A stretch of 64,000 nucleotides of DNA from Roseibium hamelinense (GTDB taxonomy: Bacteria; Pseudomonadota; Alphaproteobacteria; Rhizobiales; Stappiaceae), in the NCBI RefSeq assembly GCF_007830545.1, contig NZ_VLLF01000002.1:496001-560000 (forward strand), in the 5' to 3' direction. The notes under the pieces are model-generated. The model ran no database searches and was not told where the DNA came from. It saw nothing but the letters and a program-made list of their open reading frames with translations. Made by a program: the position numbers and the translations under genes. Of this stretch, positions 17,756-26,946 are shown one piece after another. The stretch's first letter is position 1. Each line of letters begins with the position of its first letter.

Positions 17756-18028
17756 ATGAAAGCAAGCTCTGATTTTCAAAAACGCATCCTGGGATACGGC
17801 CTTCTTACGGCTGACATCCTGTACCGACTGCCAGACCATCCCAAACTGCTGCAAAGCTTCTTGTGGCAAACCGAAGATCTGGCACCGCATTTTCCGGAAC
17901 TGACGAAGTTCCTGAGTTACTGGGAGCGGGAAATCGAGGGCCGCATTCATTCCGTCCGGATTGCGCATCAAAAACTGGTCGAACCCGTCGATTACCGCTT
18001 TGCCGATGGCGAGATTGTTATTCACTAG
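17756..18028 (+). CDS. Usg family protein
   Basis: The 90-residue protein matches the Usg family found in alphaproteobacteria, with LGYGLLTADILYRLPDHPKLLQSFLWQTEDLAPHFPEL and the ending WEREIEGRIHSVRIAHQKL. The family's function is not established. GAGG sits a few bases before the ATG, and an AT-rich 150-base gap upstream, which includes a single TTAAC, probably holds its promoter. It is convergent with trmN6. Confidence 0.85.
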   Translation: MKASSDFQKRILGYGLLTADILYRLPDHPKLLQSFLWQTEDLAPHFPELTKFLSYWEREIEGRIHSVRIAHQKLVEPVDYRFADGEIVIH

Positions 18029-18054
18029 AAACTTGGCCGGTTCGGCAGCACTCA

Positions 18055-18855
18055 TCAGCGGCGCGCGGTCAGGCCAAGACCCGCGCCATCCCGCAAGACC
18101 GCTTTGGCATCTGGCAGAAAGTCAGAGCTTTCACCGTGGAGAACCAGGCCAGGCAACAATTGCAGCGGTGCCCGGCTGCCCCGAATTGCGCGGATGAGAA
18201 TGCGGGTTGCGGGCGCATCCGCTCTTGGTCGTATGGCGATGACGTCGATCGCGCCAAACCTGCCTTCCAGGACAGTTAACGCATGTTGCAGGCCGTCTGC
18301 GCGGAAAATCACCGTCAGGCTGCCGCCAACCCGCAAAATGTCCGAGGCTGTGCGCACCCAAGGTTCCAGCCCGCGGTCATCCAGCATATGCGCGCTCGCG
18401 CGTTCGTTTTTGGGCGATGAGCGAAAGCGGTCGATTTCGTAATAAGGCGGGTTCATGATCACGTGGTCGGCAAGACGCGGCACCAGTCCCGAGGCATGGC
18501 GCTCTGCGCCCTTTGCCGTTACGTCTGCAGTCAGCATGTTCACACGGCCTGCAAAGCCCGCATTTTCAGGATCGCGCAGAGACGCTCCACACAGGTCCTG
18601 GACCACGGGGTCGATTTCAACCAGCGTGACGGTCAGATCCGGAAGCCGGGCGGCGGCGCAAAATCCGGCTGTGCCGACCCCCGCGCCAAGGTCAACCAAA
18701 TGGCCTTGCGTTTTCTCGGGCAAGGCTGCGGCCAGATAAACCGCATCGAGCCCGGCTCTGTGCCAGCCATCCTTCGGTTGCCGGATATGGACCTTTCCCC
18801 CCAAAAACGCATCGCGCGTGGTGGCTGCGTCCCGATCTGCCGGCCGTTCGCTCAT
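18055..18855 (-). CDS. TrmN6-like adenine-N6 methyltransferase (tRNA1Val A37 type)
   Basis: The 266-residue Rossmann-fold methyltransferase has a SAM-binding DLGAGVGTAGF and the catalytic NPPYYE used by N6-adenine enzymes. The N-terminal DAFLGGKVHIRQPKDGWHRAGLDAVYLAAAL matches the TrmN6/YfiC group, which methylates A37 of tRNA1(Val). The start overlaps the end of the DUF2007 gene by four bases, so the two are co-transcribed. An alternative role as a 16S rRNA or protein-release-factor methylase (HemK-like) is less likely given the N-terminus. Confidence 0.85.
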   Translation of the reverse strand: MSERPADRDAATTRDAFLGGKVHIRQPKDGWHRAGLDAVYLAAALPEKTQGHLVDLGAGVGTAGFCAAARLPDLTVTLVEIDPVVQDLCGASLRDPENAGFAGRVNMLTADVTAKGAERHASGLVPRLADHVIMNPPYYEIDRFRSSPKNERASAHMLDDRGLEPWVRTASDILRVGGSLTVIFRADGLQHALTVLEGRFGAIDVIAIRPRADAPATRILIRAIRGSRAPLQLLPGLVLHGESSDFLPDAKAVLRDGAGLGLTARR

Positions 18856-19094
18856 GATCCGTCTTGCGAGCGCAACGGGCGCAATTCGTGCGCAAGCCCG
18901 GCATCTTCGACAAGCATGCGGGCTTTGTGCAACTGATCGCCGTCAACCAGAACACGCCGGGGTATCATCGCCAGCGAGCCTTCGAGAATGCTCATGTTGC
19001 CGTCTGCGACAAAGTGCGTAATGCCCGCCTCATCGAGCAGCGACTCAAGAAAGGAAATCAGCACCGGGTCGTTCGTTCGAATGAGTTCTTCCAT
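18852..19094 (-). CDS. DUF2007 family protein
   Basis: This 80-residue protein has the fold-typical MEELIRTNDPVLISFLESLLDEAGI and RRVLVDGDQLHKARMLVEDAG. The family has a PII-like ferredoxin fold and is called a putative signal-transducing protein; no function is shown. It is translationally coupled to the methyltransferase and divergent from the polyprenyl synthase, as in other Hyphomicrobiales. Confidence 0.85.
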   Translation of the reverse strand: MEELIRTNDPVLISFLESLLDEAGITHFVADGNMSILEGSLAMIPRRVLVDGDQLHKARMLVEDAGLAHELRPLRSQDGS

Positions 19095-19260
19095 AGGAGC
19101 TCTTTGATTGTTGCCGGTCCACTGTGGCAGGAAATTGACTTGCGAACAGCTGTTGGTATGGCCTGTGCTGCGCTTTCAACAGTTTGTCAAACAATTGGTC
19201 CCTTGCCCCAGACTGCGAGCCGCCATATTGTCCGCTCAATTCATAATAGGAGTGCCTTGA

Positions 19261-20277
19261 GTGGCCGTCGTTGCATCCTTGTCGAACCAAACACCGTCAC
19301 AGCCCGGAATCCAGTCGCTTGTTGATCTTGTTTCCAAGGGTATGGAAGACGTCAACCAGATCATCCTGTCGAAAGCCGGGTCAAACGTAGAATTAATCCC
19401 CGAAATCGCAAGGCACCTGATTTCGTCCGGAGGAAAGCGCCTGCGCCCGATGCTAACGCTCGCCTGTGCGAACATGTTCGGGTACCGGGGAGACGGCCAC
19501 GTAGTCCTGGCGGCCAGCGTAGAATTCATGCATACCGCGACCTTGCTGCATGACGACGTTGTCGACGAGAGCGACATGCGCCGCGGCAAGCTGGCAGCTC
19601 GTAAGCTCTGGGGAAACCAGGCCAGCGTGCTTGTCGGCGATTATCTTCTTGGGCAAGCCTTCAAGATGATGGTCGATGTTGGATCGCTTGAAGCGCTCAG
19701 GGTTCTCTCCGAAGCCTCAGCCATTATCGCCGAGGGGGAGGTCCTTCAACTTGGCGCGGCTAAAAACATCAAGACATCCGAAGCAGAATATTTGCGGGTG
19801 ATTGAGGCAAAGACCGCAGCACTGTTCGCAGCGGCAGCCGAAGTCGGGCCAATCATTGCCGGTCAGGACGAAGCCATGCGTGCCGCGGCTCGAACCTATG
19901 GCATGGAGCTTGGGCTGGCGTTCCAGCTTGTTGATGATGCGCTCGACTATGGAGGTTCGTCCGCAGATTTGGGCAAAGACATTGGCGACGATTTCCGCGA
20001 AGGCAAAATCACGCTACCTGTTGTGTTCTCAATTCAGCGTGGCACGGATCAAGAGGTCGCCTTCTGGCAACGATGCCTGGAAGGCGATGACGTAACGGAT
20101 GCCGATCTGCAAGAAGCAATCGCCTTGATGAAAAAATACGATGCGATTGCGGACACAGTCGAGCGCGCCAAATCCTATGGTGCAAACGCGATCAAGGCGC
20201 TTGACCGATTGCCTGCGGGAAGTCACCGGGACGCGCTGGCCGAGGCCGTCGCCTTCTGCATTGCCAGAGTGAGCTGA
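19261..20277 (+). CDS. ispB: All-trans polyprenyl diphosphate synthase (octa/decaprenyl type)
   Basis: The enzyme elongates farnesyl diphosphate to the long side chain of ubiquinone. The 338-residue protein has both aspartate motifs, LLHDDVVDESDMRRG and FQLVDDALDYGG, plus SGGKRLRPML for IPP binding. The bulky-free VEFMHTATLLHDD region suits long-chain products; alphaproteobacteria usually make C50 (Q-10), so decaprenyl is as likely as octaprenyl. The start is GTG with AGGAG about eight bases upstream. It is convergent with ispE, and the two are three bases apart. Confidence 0.92.
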   Translation: MAVVASLSNQTPSQPGIQSLVDLVSKGMEDVNQIILSKAGSNVELIPEIARHLISSGGKRLRPMLTLACANMFGYRGDGHVVLAASVEFMHTATLLHDDVVDESDMRRGKLAARKLWGNQASVLVGDYLLGQAFKMMVDVGSLEALRVLSEASAIIAEGEVLQLGAAKNIKTSEAEYLRVIEAKTAALFAAAAEVGPIIAGQDEAMRAAARTYGMELGLAFQLVDDALDYGGSSADLGKDIGDDFREGKITLPVVFSIQRGTDQEVAFWQRCLEGDDVTDADLQEAIALMKKYDAIADTVERAKSYGANAIKALDRLPAGSHRDALAEAVAFCIARVS

Positions 20278-20280
20278 GGG

Positions 20281-21159
20281 TCAGCCCAAAGGGGCTGAAG
20301 CCACCCACCAACCGGGCTGCACCGAGCGGATCCTTTGCGCTGCTGTCGCGCCTTTGCCTGCTTCAGCCAATCCGAAACAGGTCGCGCCAGATCCCGACAT
20401 GCGGGCAATGGCGATGTGATTGTCCTGTTTCAGGGTTTCGATCACCTGCGTCACGCTTGGGCACAACCGTTCCGCTGCGCCCTGCATGTCGTTGCGCGTG
20501 TGCTGCAGGTAGGAAACAAGGACACTGAGCGATTGAAAGCGGTCCGGAATGTCTGGCATCTCCGGGTTCGCACGGCTTTCCATTGATTTGAAGACGGCGG
20601 GCGTTGAAATGCCAACACCCGGATTGACCAGGAGGATATCCGCTTCGGGCATGGCCGGCGCAGGTGTCAAGAGTTCTCCGATTCCGCCCATCCGCGCAGA
20701 ACAGGACGCCAGGCACACCGGAACGTCGGCGCCCAGAGACAGCGCGACACCGGCCAGTTTGTTCGGTGCGAGACTGGTGCCCATGGCCTCTTGCAACAAC
20801 CGGAGAGCCGCTGCAGCGTCTGCCGAACCGCTACCGATGCCCGAGGCGACGGGCAGGTTCTTCTCCAGATCAAATACCAAGTCCGGTTCCGGTGTACCGG
20901 CGGCTTCCGAAAACGTCCTTGCGGCCTTGAGGATCAGATTATCCTGATCACTTGCCAGGGCCTGCGCAAACGGTCCCGTCAGGCTCAGCTCCAAGCGGCG
21001 GCCCGGCCGGCATGTCAACACGTCGCCGATTTCGGGGAACACGACCAAGGAATCAAGCAGATGGTATCCGTCGGCCCGCTGCCCGGTCACGTGGAGCGCA
21101 AGGTTGATTTTCGCCCTGGCCAGTTGCGGCGCCGGGCGATTCATTGCAGATAAAGTCAT
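20281..21159 (-). CDS. ispE: 4-(cytidine 5'-diphospho)-2-C-methyl-D-erythritol kinase
   Basis: IspE phosphorylates CDP-methylerythritol in the MEP isoprenoid pathway. The 292-residue GHMP kinase has ARAKINLALHVTGQRADGYH at its N-terminus, the ATP loop LPVASGIGSGSADAAAALR and the C-terminal ARMSGSGATCFGL. All three GHMP motifs are intact and the length is normal. It lies downstream of the TPR gene on the same strand with a 12-base gap, an arrangement that recurs in related bacteria. It supplies the precursor used by the adjacent convergent polyprenyl synthase. Confidence 0.93.
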   Translation of the reverse strand: MTLSAMNRPAPQLARAKINLALHVTGQRADGYHLLDSLVVFPEIGDVLTCRPGRRLELSLTGPFAQALASDQDNLILKAARTFSEAAGTPEPDLVFDLEKNLPVASGIGSGSADAAAALRLLQEAMGTSLAPNKLAGVALSLGADVPVCLASCSARMGGIGELLTPAPAMPEADILLVNPGVGISTPAVFKSMESRANPEMPDIPDRFQSLSVLVSYLQHTRNDMQGAAERLCPSVTQVIETLKQDNHIAIARMSGSGATCFGLAEAGKGATAAQRIRSVQPGWWVASAPLG

Positions 21160-21171
21160 GGCAAAGAGCGC

Positions 21172-22980
21172 TTATCCGCCGTTCTGGTCGTCGCCTGTGG
21201 CCTGGGCCGCATTGGTCTCCGGATCATCGGGAAGGCCGTTTGCGATTTTTTCCCGGATTTTCGGCAGCTCGTCTTCTTCGGGCTCAAGGTCCCGTGCGTG
21301 GTTCCATTGGAACCGGGCCTCGTTCCGGCGGCCGACTTTCCAGTAGGCGTCCCCAAGGTGGTCGTTGATCACGGGATCGGACGGGCGCAACTCGATGGCC
21401 CGTTCAAGCTCGCGCACCGCTTCTTCATAGCGGCCCAACTTGTAATAGACCCAGCCGAGGCTGTCGACGATGTAGCCATCATTGGGACGGAGTTCGACAG
21501 CCTTTTCGATCATCGCCAGCGCCTCGTCCAGTTTGAGGCCCTGATCGACAAGTGAATATCCCAGGTAGTTCAGGACAAGCGGCTGGTCTTTATTCAATTC
21601 CAGTGCCTTGCGGAAATCTGCCTCCGCATCAGTCCATTCTCCAAGCCGCTCCCGGCAGATCCCGCGGAAGTAAAACAGCAGCCAGTGTTCGTCGTTGATC
21701 GTGTCGATCGTCGCCAGAGCCTGACTGTAGATTTTCTCGGCTTCCTCAAACTTTTCATGGTTGCGCAAGATGTTGCCAAGCGAGGTGATGGCCTCCAGCT
21801 CATTTGGGTCTTGTGCGATCAACGCTTCCAAATGCGCCCGGGCGCTGTCGATATCGTCCAGTGCATTGTAGTTGAGACCTATCTGGATTTCCGCGTCCCG
21901 CTTCAACGGCGAGTCGCCGGGCACCATCTTGAGAACGTCTATGGCCCGCGCCGGTTGTTCCAGCCGTTCAAACAGTCCGCCTAGAGCTATTGCGGCGAAC
22001 TCTGCCGACGGATCGAGATGCAAAGACAGCTGCAGATAGGCCGCTGACAATTCTTCGGCACCGTCGCGGCCAATAGCCGATCCAAGACCATAGAGGATTT
22101 CCGCCATGCCGGCTGCAGGATCAATCACGATCGGATCGATCGGTGCGCCGGATTCAATATCAAGCCGTGTTTTGACGAGAAGCGGATGGCCACTCAAAAG
22201 CCGGTCGAAGTCATCCAGGATTTCCAGTGCGTCGGCTTTGCGCCCGTTCACCGTCAGAAGCCGGGCATAGGCATCGACGGTGCGAATGGCTCCCTGATCC
22301 GCTGCATAGGCGGCCTCGATCTCTGAAAGCGCGAGCTCGTTCTGCCCGGCGGCAAAGGCAATCAGCGCCCGGTGGGTTGATTTGAACACTTCGAACCACT
22401 CGGGACCGCGCAAATCCGCAATTGTCTGAAGTGCAGCGTCAACCTGGCCTGCGCCATAAAGAGCCCAGGCTTTGGATATTCCGATTGTCAGTTGGGCAAG
22501 GGGGCCTGCATTTCCAGGTTTGCCAAGATCCGCTTCGGCATCGCCATAGTCGCCCTGAAGCATCGCGCTGCTTGCCTGGGTCAGATGCGCAAGGAAGTTG
22601 TCGTTGCCGACCCGCTCCATCTCATTGGCGTAGTGCTCTGCCTCGATGACATCGCCATGTGCCAGTTTGAGAATAAACGTGCGTTCCAACAGCATCGGAT
22701 TGTCCTGATCAGTGTTCAGGGCCTCCTGATAAAACGCTGCGGCTTGGGCGTAGTCCTTGTTGAAGCCTGCAAGGCGCCCGGCCAGGTAGCTGCCGGCAAG
22801 CGTCACGGGCAGATCAGCTGGCGTACCAAATTGCGCGCTGCTCGGTTCGGTCACGACAGCGGACGTCTCTGCATGCGCCTGGTGAGCTGCTGGTCCGGCC
22901 ACAATTCCGATCAGCGCAAAAGTTTTGAGCCAGCTCTTAATGTTTGTTGAGCGGGCGCGCGCGCCGGGGGCTTTTTTCAT
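21172..22980 (-). CDS. Exported tetratricopeptide repeat protein
   Basis: The 602-residue protein begins with a basic N-terminus and a hydrophobic stretch (about residues 20-38, ending near AHAE) that fits a signal peptide. About a dozen TPR-like helix pairs follow; the clearest are near the C-terminus (LNYLGYSLVDQGLKLDEAL, YIVDSLGWVYYKLGRYEEAV, VINDHLGDAYWKVGRRNEA). TPR arrays are protein-binding scaffolds. AGGTG lies before the ATG at 22980; an ATG four codons upstream is the alternative. The gene is probably in one operon with ispE. No catalytic domain is seen. Confidence 0.87.
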   Translation of the reverse strand: MKKAPGARARSTNIKSWLKTFALIGIVAGPAAHQAHAETSAVVTEPSSAQFGTPADLPVTLAGSYLAGRLAGFNKDYAQAAAFYQEALNTDQDNPMLLERTFILKLAHGDVIEAEHYANEMERVGNDNFLAHLTQASSAMLQGDYGDAEADLGKPGNAGPLAQLTIGISKAWALYGAGQVDAALQTIADLRGPEWFEVFKSTHRALIAFAAGQNELALSEIEAAYAADQGAIRTVDAYARLLTVNGRKADALEILDDFDRLLSGHPLLVKTRLDIESGAPIDPIVIDPAAGMAEILYGLGSAIGRDGAEELSAAYLQLSLHLDPSAEFAAIALGGLFERLEQPARAIDVLKMVPGDSPLKRDAEIQIGLNYNALDDIDSARAHLEALIAQDPNELEAITSLGNILRNHEKFEEAEKIYSQALATIDTINDEHWLLFYFRGICRERLGEWTDAEADFRKALELNKDQPLVLNYLGYSLVDQGLKLDEALAMIEKAVELRPNDGYIVDSLGWVYYKLGRYEEAVRELERAIELRPSDPVINDHLGDAYWKVGRRNEARFQWNHARDLEPEEDELPKIREKIANGLPDDPETNAAQATGDDQNGG

Positions 22981-23280
22981 ATCACCTCGCAAATCGTACC
23001 GTCCTCGTCGACGGCGTTCTTAATCATTACGCTGACAATGGCGACTTTGCGGCCACTGAGCAAGGAAAACCGGGGAAAGTCACAGGTTCGAAATTAAACC
23101 CATTAAATTCTGATGACGTTGGGTCCGATCGACGCATTCAGCCGCATTTGCTTGGTTCTACTGCTAAAAAATAACTTGAAGCTGACGTGTGGGCGTAGCA
23201 GGAAGGTGCAGCGCAGCAATGGGCAGGGCAGAACCCGCGCAATTGTGAGCGCTTGTGAGGTCATCAAACGGAGTTCCCAC
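22981..23280. other. Intergenic region upstream of ppdK
   Basis: This 300-base stretch lies between the divergent TPR gene and ppdK. It is AT-rich between about 23090 and 23180. The frame of ppdK stays open through much of it, but its translation does not match the enzyme family. I see no convincing RNA gene or terminator. Confidence 0.4.
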
Positions 23281-25953
23281 ATGACCAAATGGGTCTACAC
23301 GTTCGGTAATGGAGCCGCGGAAGGCGCCGCAGACATGCGGAACCTGCTCGGTGGCAAAGGTGCAAACCTTGCGGAAATGAGCAGCCTTGGCTTGCCCGTT
23401 CCCCCAGGGTTTACCATCACCACCGACGTGTGCACCTGGTATTACGACCACGACAAATCCTATCCGGATGAGCTGACCGCCCAGGTGGAAGCGGCGCTGG
23501 ATGCGGTGGGTGAGGCGACAGGTCGCAAATTCGGCGACGAGAAGCTGCCGTTGCTGGTTTCGGTCCGCTCCGGCGCCCGGGTGTCGATGCCGGGAATGAT
23601 GGATACGGTATTGAACCTTGGTCTCAACGACGAGACCGTTAAGGCGATCGGCGCGGACGCAAATGATATGCGCTTTGCCTATGACAGTTACCGCCGGTTC
23701 ATTCAGATGTATTCCGACGTCGTGCTTGGGCTCGATCACCATGAATTTGAAGAGATTCTTGAAGACCATAAGCAGCTAAAAGGCCTGACGCTCGACACGG
23801 AAATCTCCGCAGACGATTGGGTCGGCATTATCGAAAAATACAAGGCGCTGGTTGAAGAAGAGCTCGGCAACCCGTTTCCTCAGGACGCCAAGGAACAGCT
23901 TTGGGGGGCAATCGGCGCGGTGTTCAGTTCCTGGATGGTGCCCCGCGCCGTGACCTACCGCAGGCTCCACGAAATTCCTGGGGATTGGGGCACAGCGGTC
24001 AACGTGCAGGCGATGGTGTTCGGCAATATGGGCGAGACGTCCGCGACGGGTGTGGCATTTACCCGCAATCCATCGACCGGCGAAAAGACACTGTACGGCG
24101 AATTTCTGGTCAACGCACAAGGTGAAGATGTCGTTGCGGGGATTCGCACGCCGCAAGACATTACCGAAAAAGCGCGTATCGAAGCAGGCTCTGAGCGCCC
24201 ATCGCTTGAAAACCTGATGCCGGAGGCATTTGCCGAGTTCCAGTCCTATTGCGATAAGCTCGAAAAACACTACCGGGACATGCAGGATCTGGAATTCACG
24301 ATTGAAAAAGGCAAGCTCTGGATGCTGCAGACCCGGGCCGGCAAGCGCACCGCGAAGGCTGCCCTGAAAATTGCCGTCGACATGGTCGACGAAGGTCTCC
24401 TGAGCGAAGAGGAAGCTGTTGGCCGGGTTGAGCCCGGGGCGCTGGATCAGTTGCTGCACCCGACCATCGACCCCAAGGCCGATCGGGACATTTTGGCCAC
24501 CGGTTTGCCGGCATCACCGGGCGCTGCATCCGGTGCGATCGTTTTTACCTCCGACGAAGCCGAGGAGGCCAAGGCTGCTGGCCGTCCGGTCATTCTGGTC
24601 CGGGTTGAAACCAGCCCGGAAGACATTCACGGCATGCATGCGGCCGAAGGCATCCTGACCAGCCGTGGCGGCATGACCAGCCACGCGGCGGTCGTCGCGC
24701 GCGGTATGGGCAAGCCCTGTGTTGCCGGCGCCGGCGGTCTGAGAATTGACTACCGGAACGGAACCATGACGGTCGGCGGACGCTCCCTCAACAAGGGGGA
24801 CATCATCACCATCGACGGTGCGTCCGGGCAGATCCTCTCCGGCGAAGTCGCCATGCTTCAGCCGGTTTTGTCGGGCGATTTCGGAACCCTTATGGCCTGG
24901 GCGGACAGAGCGCGGCGCATGCGTGTCCGCACCAATGCGGAAACCCCGCAAGATGCCAAGGTTGCACGGGAGTTCGGCGCTGAAGGCATCGGCCTCTGCC
25001 GTACGGAGCACATGTTCTTTGAGGGCGAACGCATCATTGCGGTGAGGGAGATGATCCTCGCAGGCAGCGAGCAGGGACGGCGGGCTGCCCTCGACAAGCT
25101 GCTGCCGATGCAGCGGAAGGACTTCACGGAGATCTTCGAGATCATGAAGGGGCTGCCGGTCACCATCCGGTTGCTGGATCCGCCGCTTCACGAGTTCTTG
25201 CCGAAGACCGATGAAGAACTGGACGAAGTTGCCAAGGCCATGAACATCGCTCCGGAACTGCTGCGCGACCGGGCGCTGTCACTGGAAGAATTTAACCCGA
25301 TGCTGGGTCACCGTGGCTGCCGTCTGCTGGTGTCTTATCCCGAGATAGCGGAAATGCAGGCGCGGGCGATTTTCGAAGCCGCAGTTGAAGCAGGCCGCAA
25401 GACCGGAGCTCCGGTCGTGCCGGAGATCATGGTTCCGCTTGTCGGTTTGAAAGGCGAACTTGATCTGGTCCGCAGCCGAATCGATGCAATGGCGGAAGCC
25501 GTTGCCAATGAAACCGCCTCGACAATTGACTACCAGGTCGGAACGATGGTGGAGTTGCCACGCGCAGCCTTGCAGGCGGCTGAGATCGCCAAATCGGCTG
25601 AGTTTTTCTCGTTTGGAACCAATGACCTGACACAGACCACTTTTGGAATTTCGCGCGATGATGCCGCGTCCTTCCTTGGGACCTATCAGAACAAGGGGTT
25701 GATTGAGCAGGATCCGTTTGTCTCGCTTGACCAGGATGGTGTTGGGGAACTTGTTCAGATCGGTGCCGAACGCGGCCGCAAGACGCGGTCCGATATCAAG
25801 CTCGGTATTTGCGGGGAACACGGTGGGGATCCGTCATCGATCCACTTCTGTGAAGGCGTGGGTCTTGATTATGTGTCGTGTTCTCCGTTCCGCGTGCCCA
25901 TTGCCCGCCTTGCAGCAGCTCAGGCTGCATTGAAAGCGCGCAACAAGGCTTAG
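23281..25953 (+). CDS. ppdK: Pyruvate, phosphate dikinase
   Basis: PPDK interconverts pyruvate, ATP and phosphate with PEP, AMP and PPi and works in gluconeogenesis or PPi-dependent glycolysis. The 890-residue protein has the nucleotide domain (GGKGANLAEM near the N-terminus), the swivelling domain with the phospho-histidine at residue 468 (RGGMTSHAAVVAR), and the PEP-binding barrel ending in LGICGEHGGDP, whose Cys is the acid/base. The start at 23281 has GGAG eight bases upstream and gives MTKWVYTFGNG, the family N-terminus; an open extension upstream is non-coding. A GTPase gene follows 19 bases later. Confidence 0.95.
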   Translation: MTKWVYTFGNGAAEGAADMRNLLGGKGANLAEMSSLGLPVPPGFTITTDVCTWYYDHDKSYPDELTAQVEAALDAVGEATGRKFGDEKLPLLVSVRSGARVSMPGMMDTVLNLGLNDETVKAIGADANDMRFAYDSYRRFIQMYSDVVLGLDHHEFEEILEDHKQLKGLTLDTEISADDWVGIIEKYKALVEEELGNPFPQDAKEQLWGAIGAVFSSWMVPRAVTYRRLHEIPGDWGTAVNVQAMVFGNMGETSATGVAFTRNPSTGEKTLYGEFLVNAQGEDVVAGIRTPQDITEKARIEAGSERPSLENLMPEAFAEFQSYCDKLEKHYRDMQDLEFTIEKGKLWMLQTRAGKRTAKAALKIAVDMVDEGLLSEEEAVGRVEPGALDQLLHPTIDPKADRDILATGLPASPGAASGAIVFTSDEAEEAKAAGRPVILVRVETSPEDIHGMHAAEGILTSRGGMTSHAAVVARGMGKPCVAGAGGLRIDYRNGTMTVGGRSLNKGDIITIDGASGQILSGEVAMLQPVLSGDFGTLMAWADRARRMRVRTNAETPQDAKVAREFGAEGIGLCRTEHMFFEGERIIAVREMILAGSEQGRRAALDKLLPMQRKDFTEIFEIMKGLPVTIRLLDPPLHEFLPKTDEELDEVAKAMNIAPELLRDRALSLEEFNPMLGHRGCRLLVSYPEIAEMQARAIFEAAVEAGRKTGAPVVPEIMVPLVGLKGELDLVRSRIDAMAEAVANETASTIDYQVGTMVELPRAALQAAEIAKSAEFFSFGTNDLTQTTFGISRDDAASFLGTYQNKGLIEQDPFVSLDQDGVGELVQIGAERGRKTRSDIKLGICGEHGGDPSSIHFCEGVGLDYVSCSPFRVPIARLAAAQAALKARNKA

Positions 25954-25972
25954 TTTGCCAAGCGAGGTCCGG

Positions 25973-26929
25973 GTGGCGAAAGACACGGCTGAATTTGCTG
26001 CGGAGTTGCAGCAGCTCCGCAAGGGCGGGAAAAGGGCGTTGTCGCGCGCCCTAACGCGGTTGGAGACGGAAGCCGGAAATGGTCGCTTGGCTGGGTTTCT
26101 CGACCACGCTGCTGCTCAGACGGGCGGACATGTACTTGGGCTGACCGGCCCGCCGGGAGTTGGAAAATCGTCCCTGACCGACAGTCTGATCCGCACCTAC
26201 CGCGCCTGCGGCGAACGCGTCAGCGTCCTGGCGATCGACCCGTCCTCACAATTTACGGGCGGTGCTCTACTGGGGGACCGGACACGGCTTTCAACCGATC
26301 CTGAAGACACGATGATCTTCGTGCGCTCCATGGCGGCCCGTGACAGGTTGGGCGGATTATCCGATCATGCCATTGCAGCAATTGCGTTGCTGCGCGCGGT
26401 AAGCGATCGGGTCATAGTGGAATCGGTGGGGATTGGGCAATCGGAAAGCGATCTCGTTCAGGCGGCCGACACAGTCGTTTTGTGCATTCAACCGGGCTCC
26501 GGCGACAGTTTGCAATTCATGAAAGCCGGGATCATGGAACTGCCCGATGTGATTGCCATTACCAAGGCGGATATGGGGGCGCTGGCGCGACGGGCGGCTT
26601 CGGATGTCGCCGGAGCCTTGTCACTGGCCCGCGCATCAGATGCCAGCTGGACTGTTCCGGTAGTAGAGGTTTCCTCCAAGACCGGAACCGGAGTGGACTA
26701 TCTTTGTGCTGCCGTCGGCACACATCAAACCTATCTGGCAGACGGCAACCGGCTTGGAGCAAAGCGCGCGCACCAGCACCGCGCCTGGGTCTCGGACATG
26801 GTGCGCACCCGTTATGGATCGGCGGGAATCGACTGGGCGGACGCGGATCATGACCGATGGAGTGCCAAGCCGTTTTCCGTTTTTCATGGCATTTCACAGC
26901 GGCTGGATGCCAAGTTCGCATCCGGCTGA
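25973..26929 (+). CDS. meaB: MeaB/ArgK family P-loop GTPase
   Basis: MeaB GTPases guard cobalamin loading of methylmalonyl-CoA mutase. The 318-residue protein has Walker A LTGPPGVGKSSL, switch region VESVGIGQSESD, and G4 ITKAD. The FLDHAAAQTGGHVLGLTGPPG lead-in and PSSQFTGGALLGDRTRL are typical. GTG at 25973 is preferred because GAGG is five bases upstream; a TTG at 25955 is the alternative. The gene is 19 bases after ppdK on the same strand. No mutase is in view, so its client must be encoded elsewhere or differ. Confidence 0.87.
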   Translation: MAKDTAEFAAELQQLRKGGKRALSRALTRLETEAGNGRLAGFLDHAAAQTGGHVLGLTGPPGVGKSSLTDSLIRTYRACGERVSVLAIDPSSQFTGGALLGDRTRLSTDPEDTMIFVRSMAARDRLGGLSDHAIAAIALLRAVSDRVIVESVGIGQSESDLVQAADTVVLCIQPGSGDSLQFMKAGIMELPDVIAITKADMGALARRAASDVAGALSLARASDASWTVPVVEVSSKTGTGVDYLCAAVGTHQTYLADGNRLGAKRAHQHRAWVSDMVRTRYGSAGIDWADADHDRWSAKPFSVFHGISQRLDAKFASG

Positions 26930-26946
26930 GGCCGCGCGAACGCAGA

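Noticed and set aside
23090-23115. A CtrA-like TTAA-TTAA pair upstream of ppdK.
   Set aside because: The spacer is five bases, not seven.
23113-23280. An N-terminal extension of pyruvate phosphate dikinase.
   Set aside because: Family homology begins at MTKWVYTFGNG with a good ribosome-binding site at 23281.
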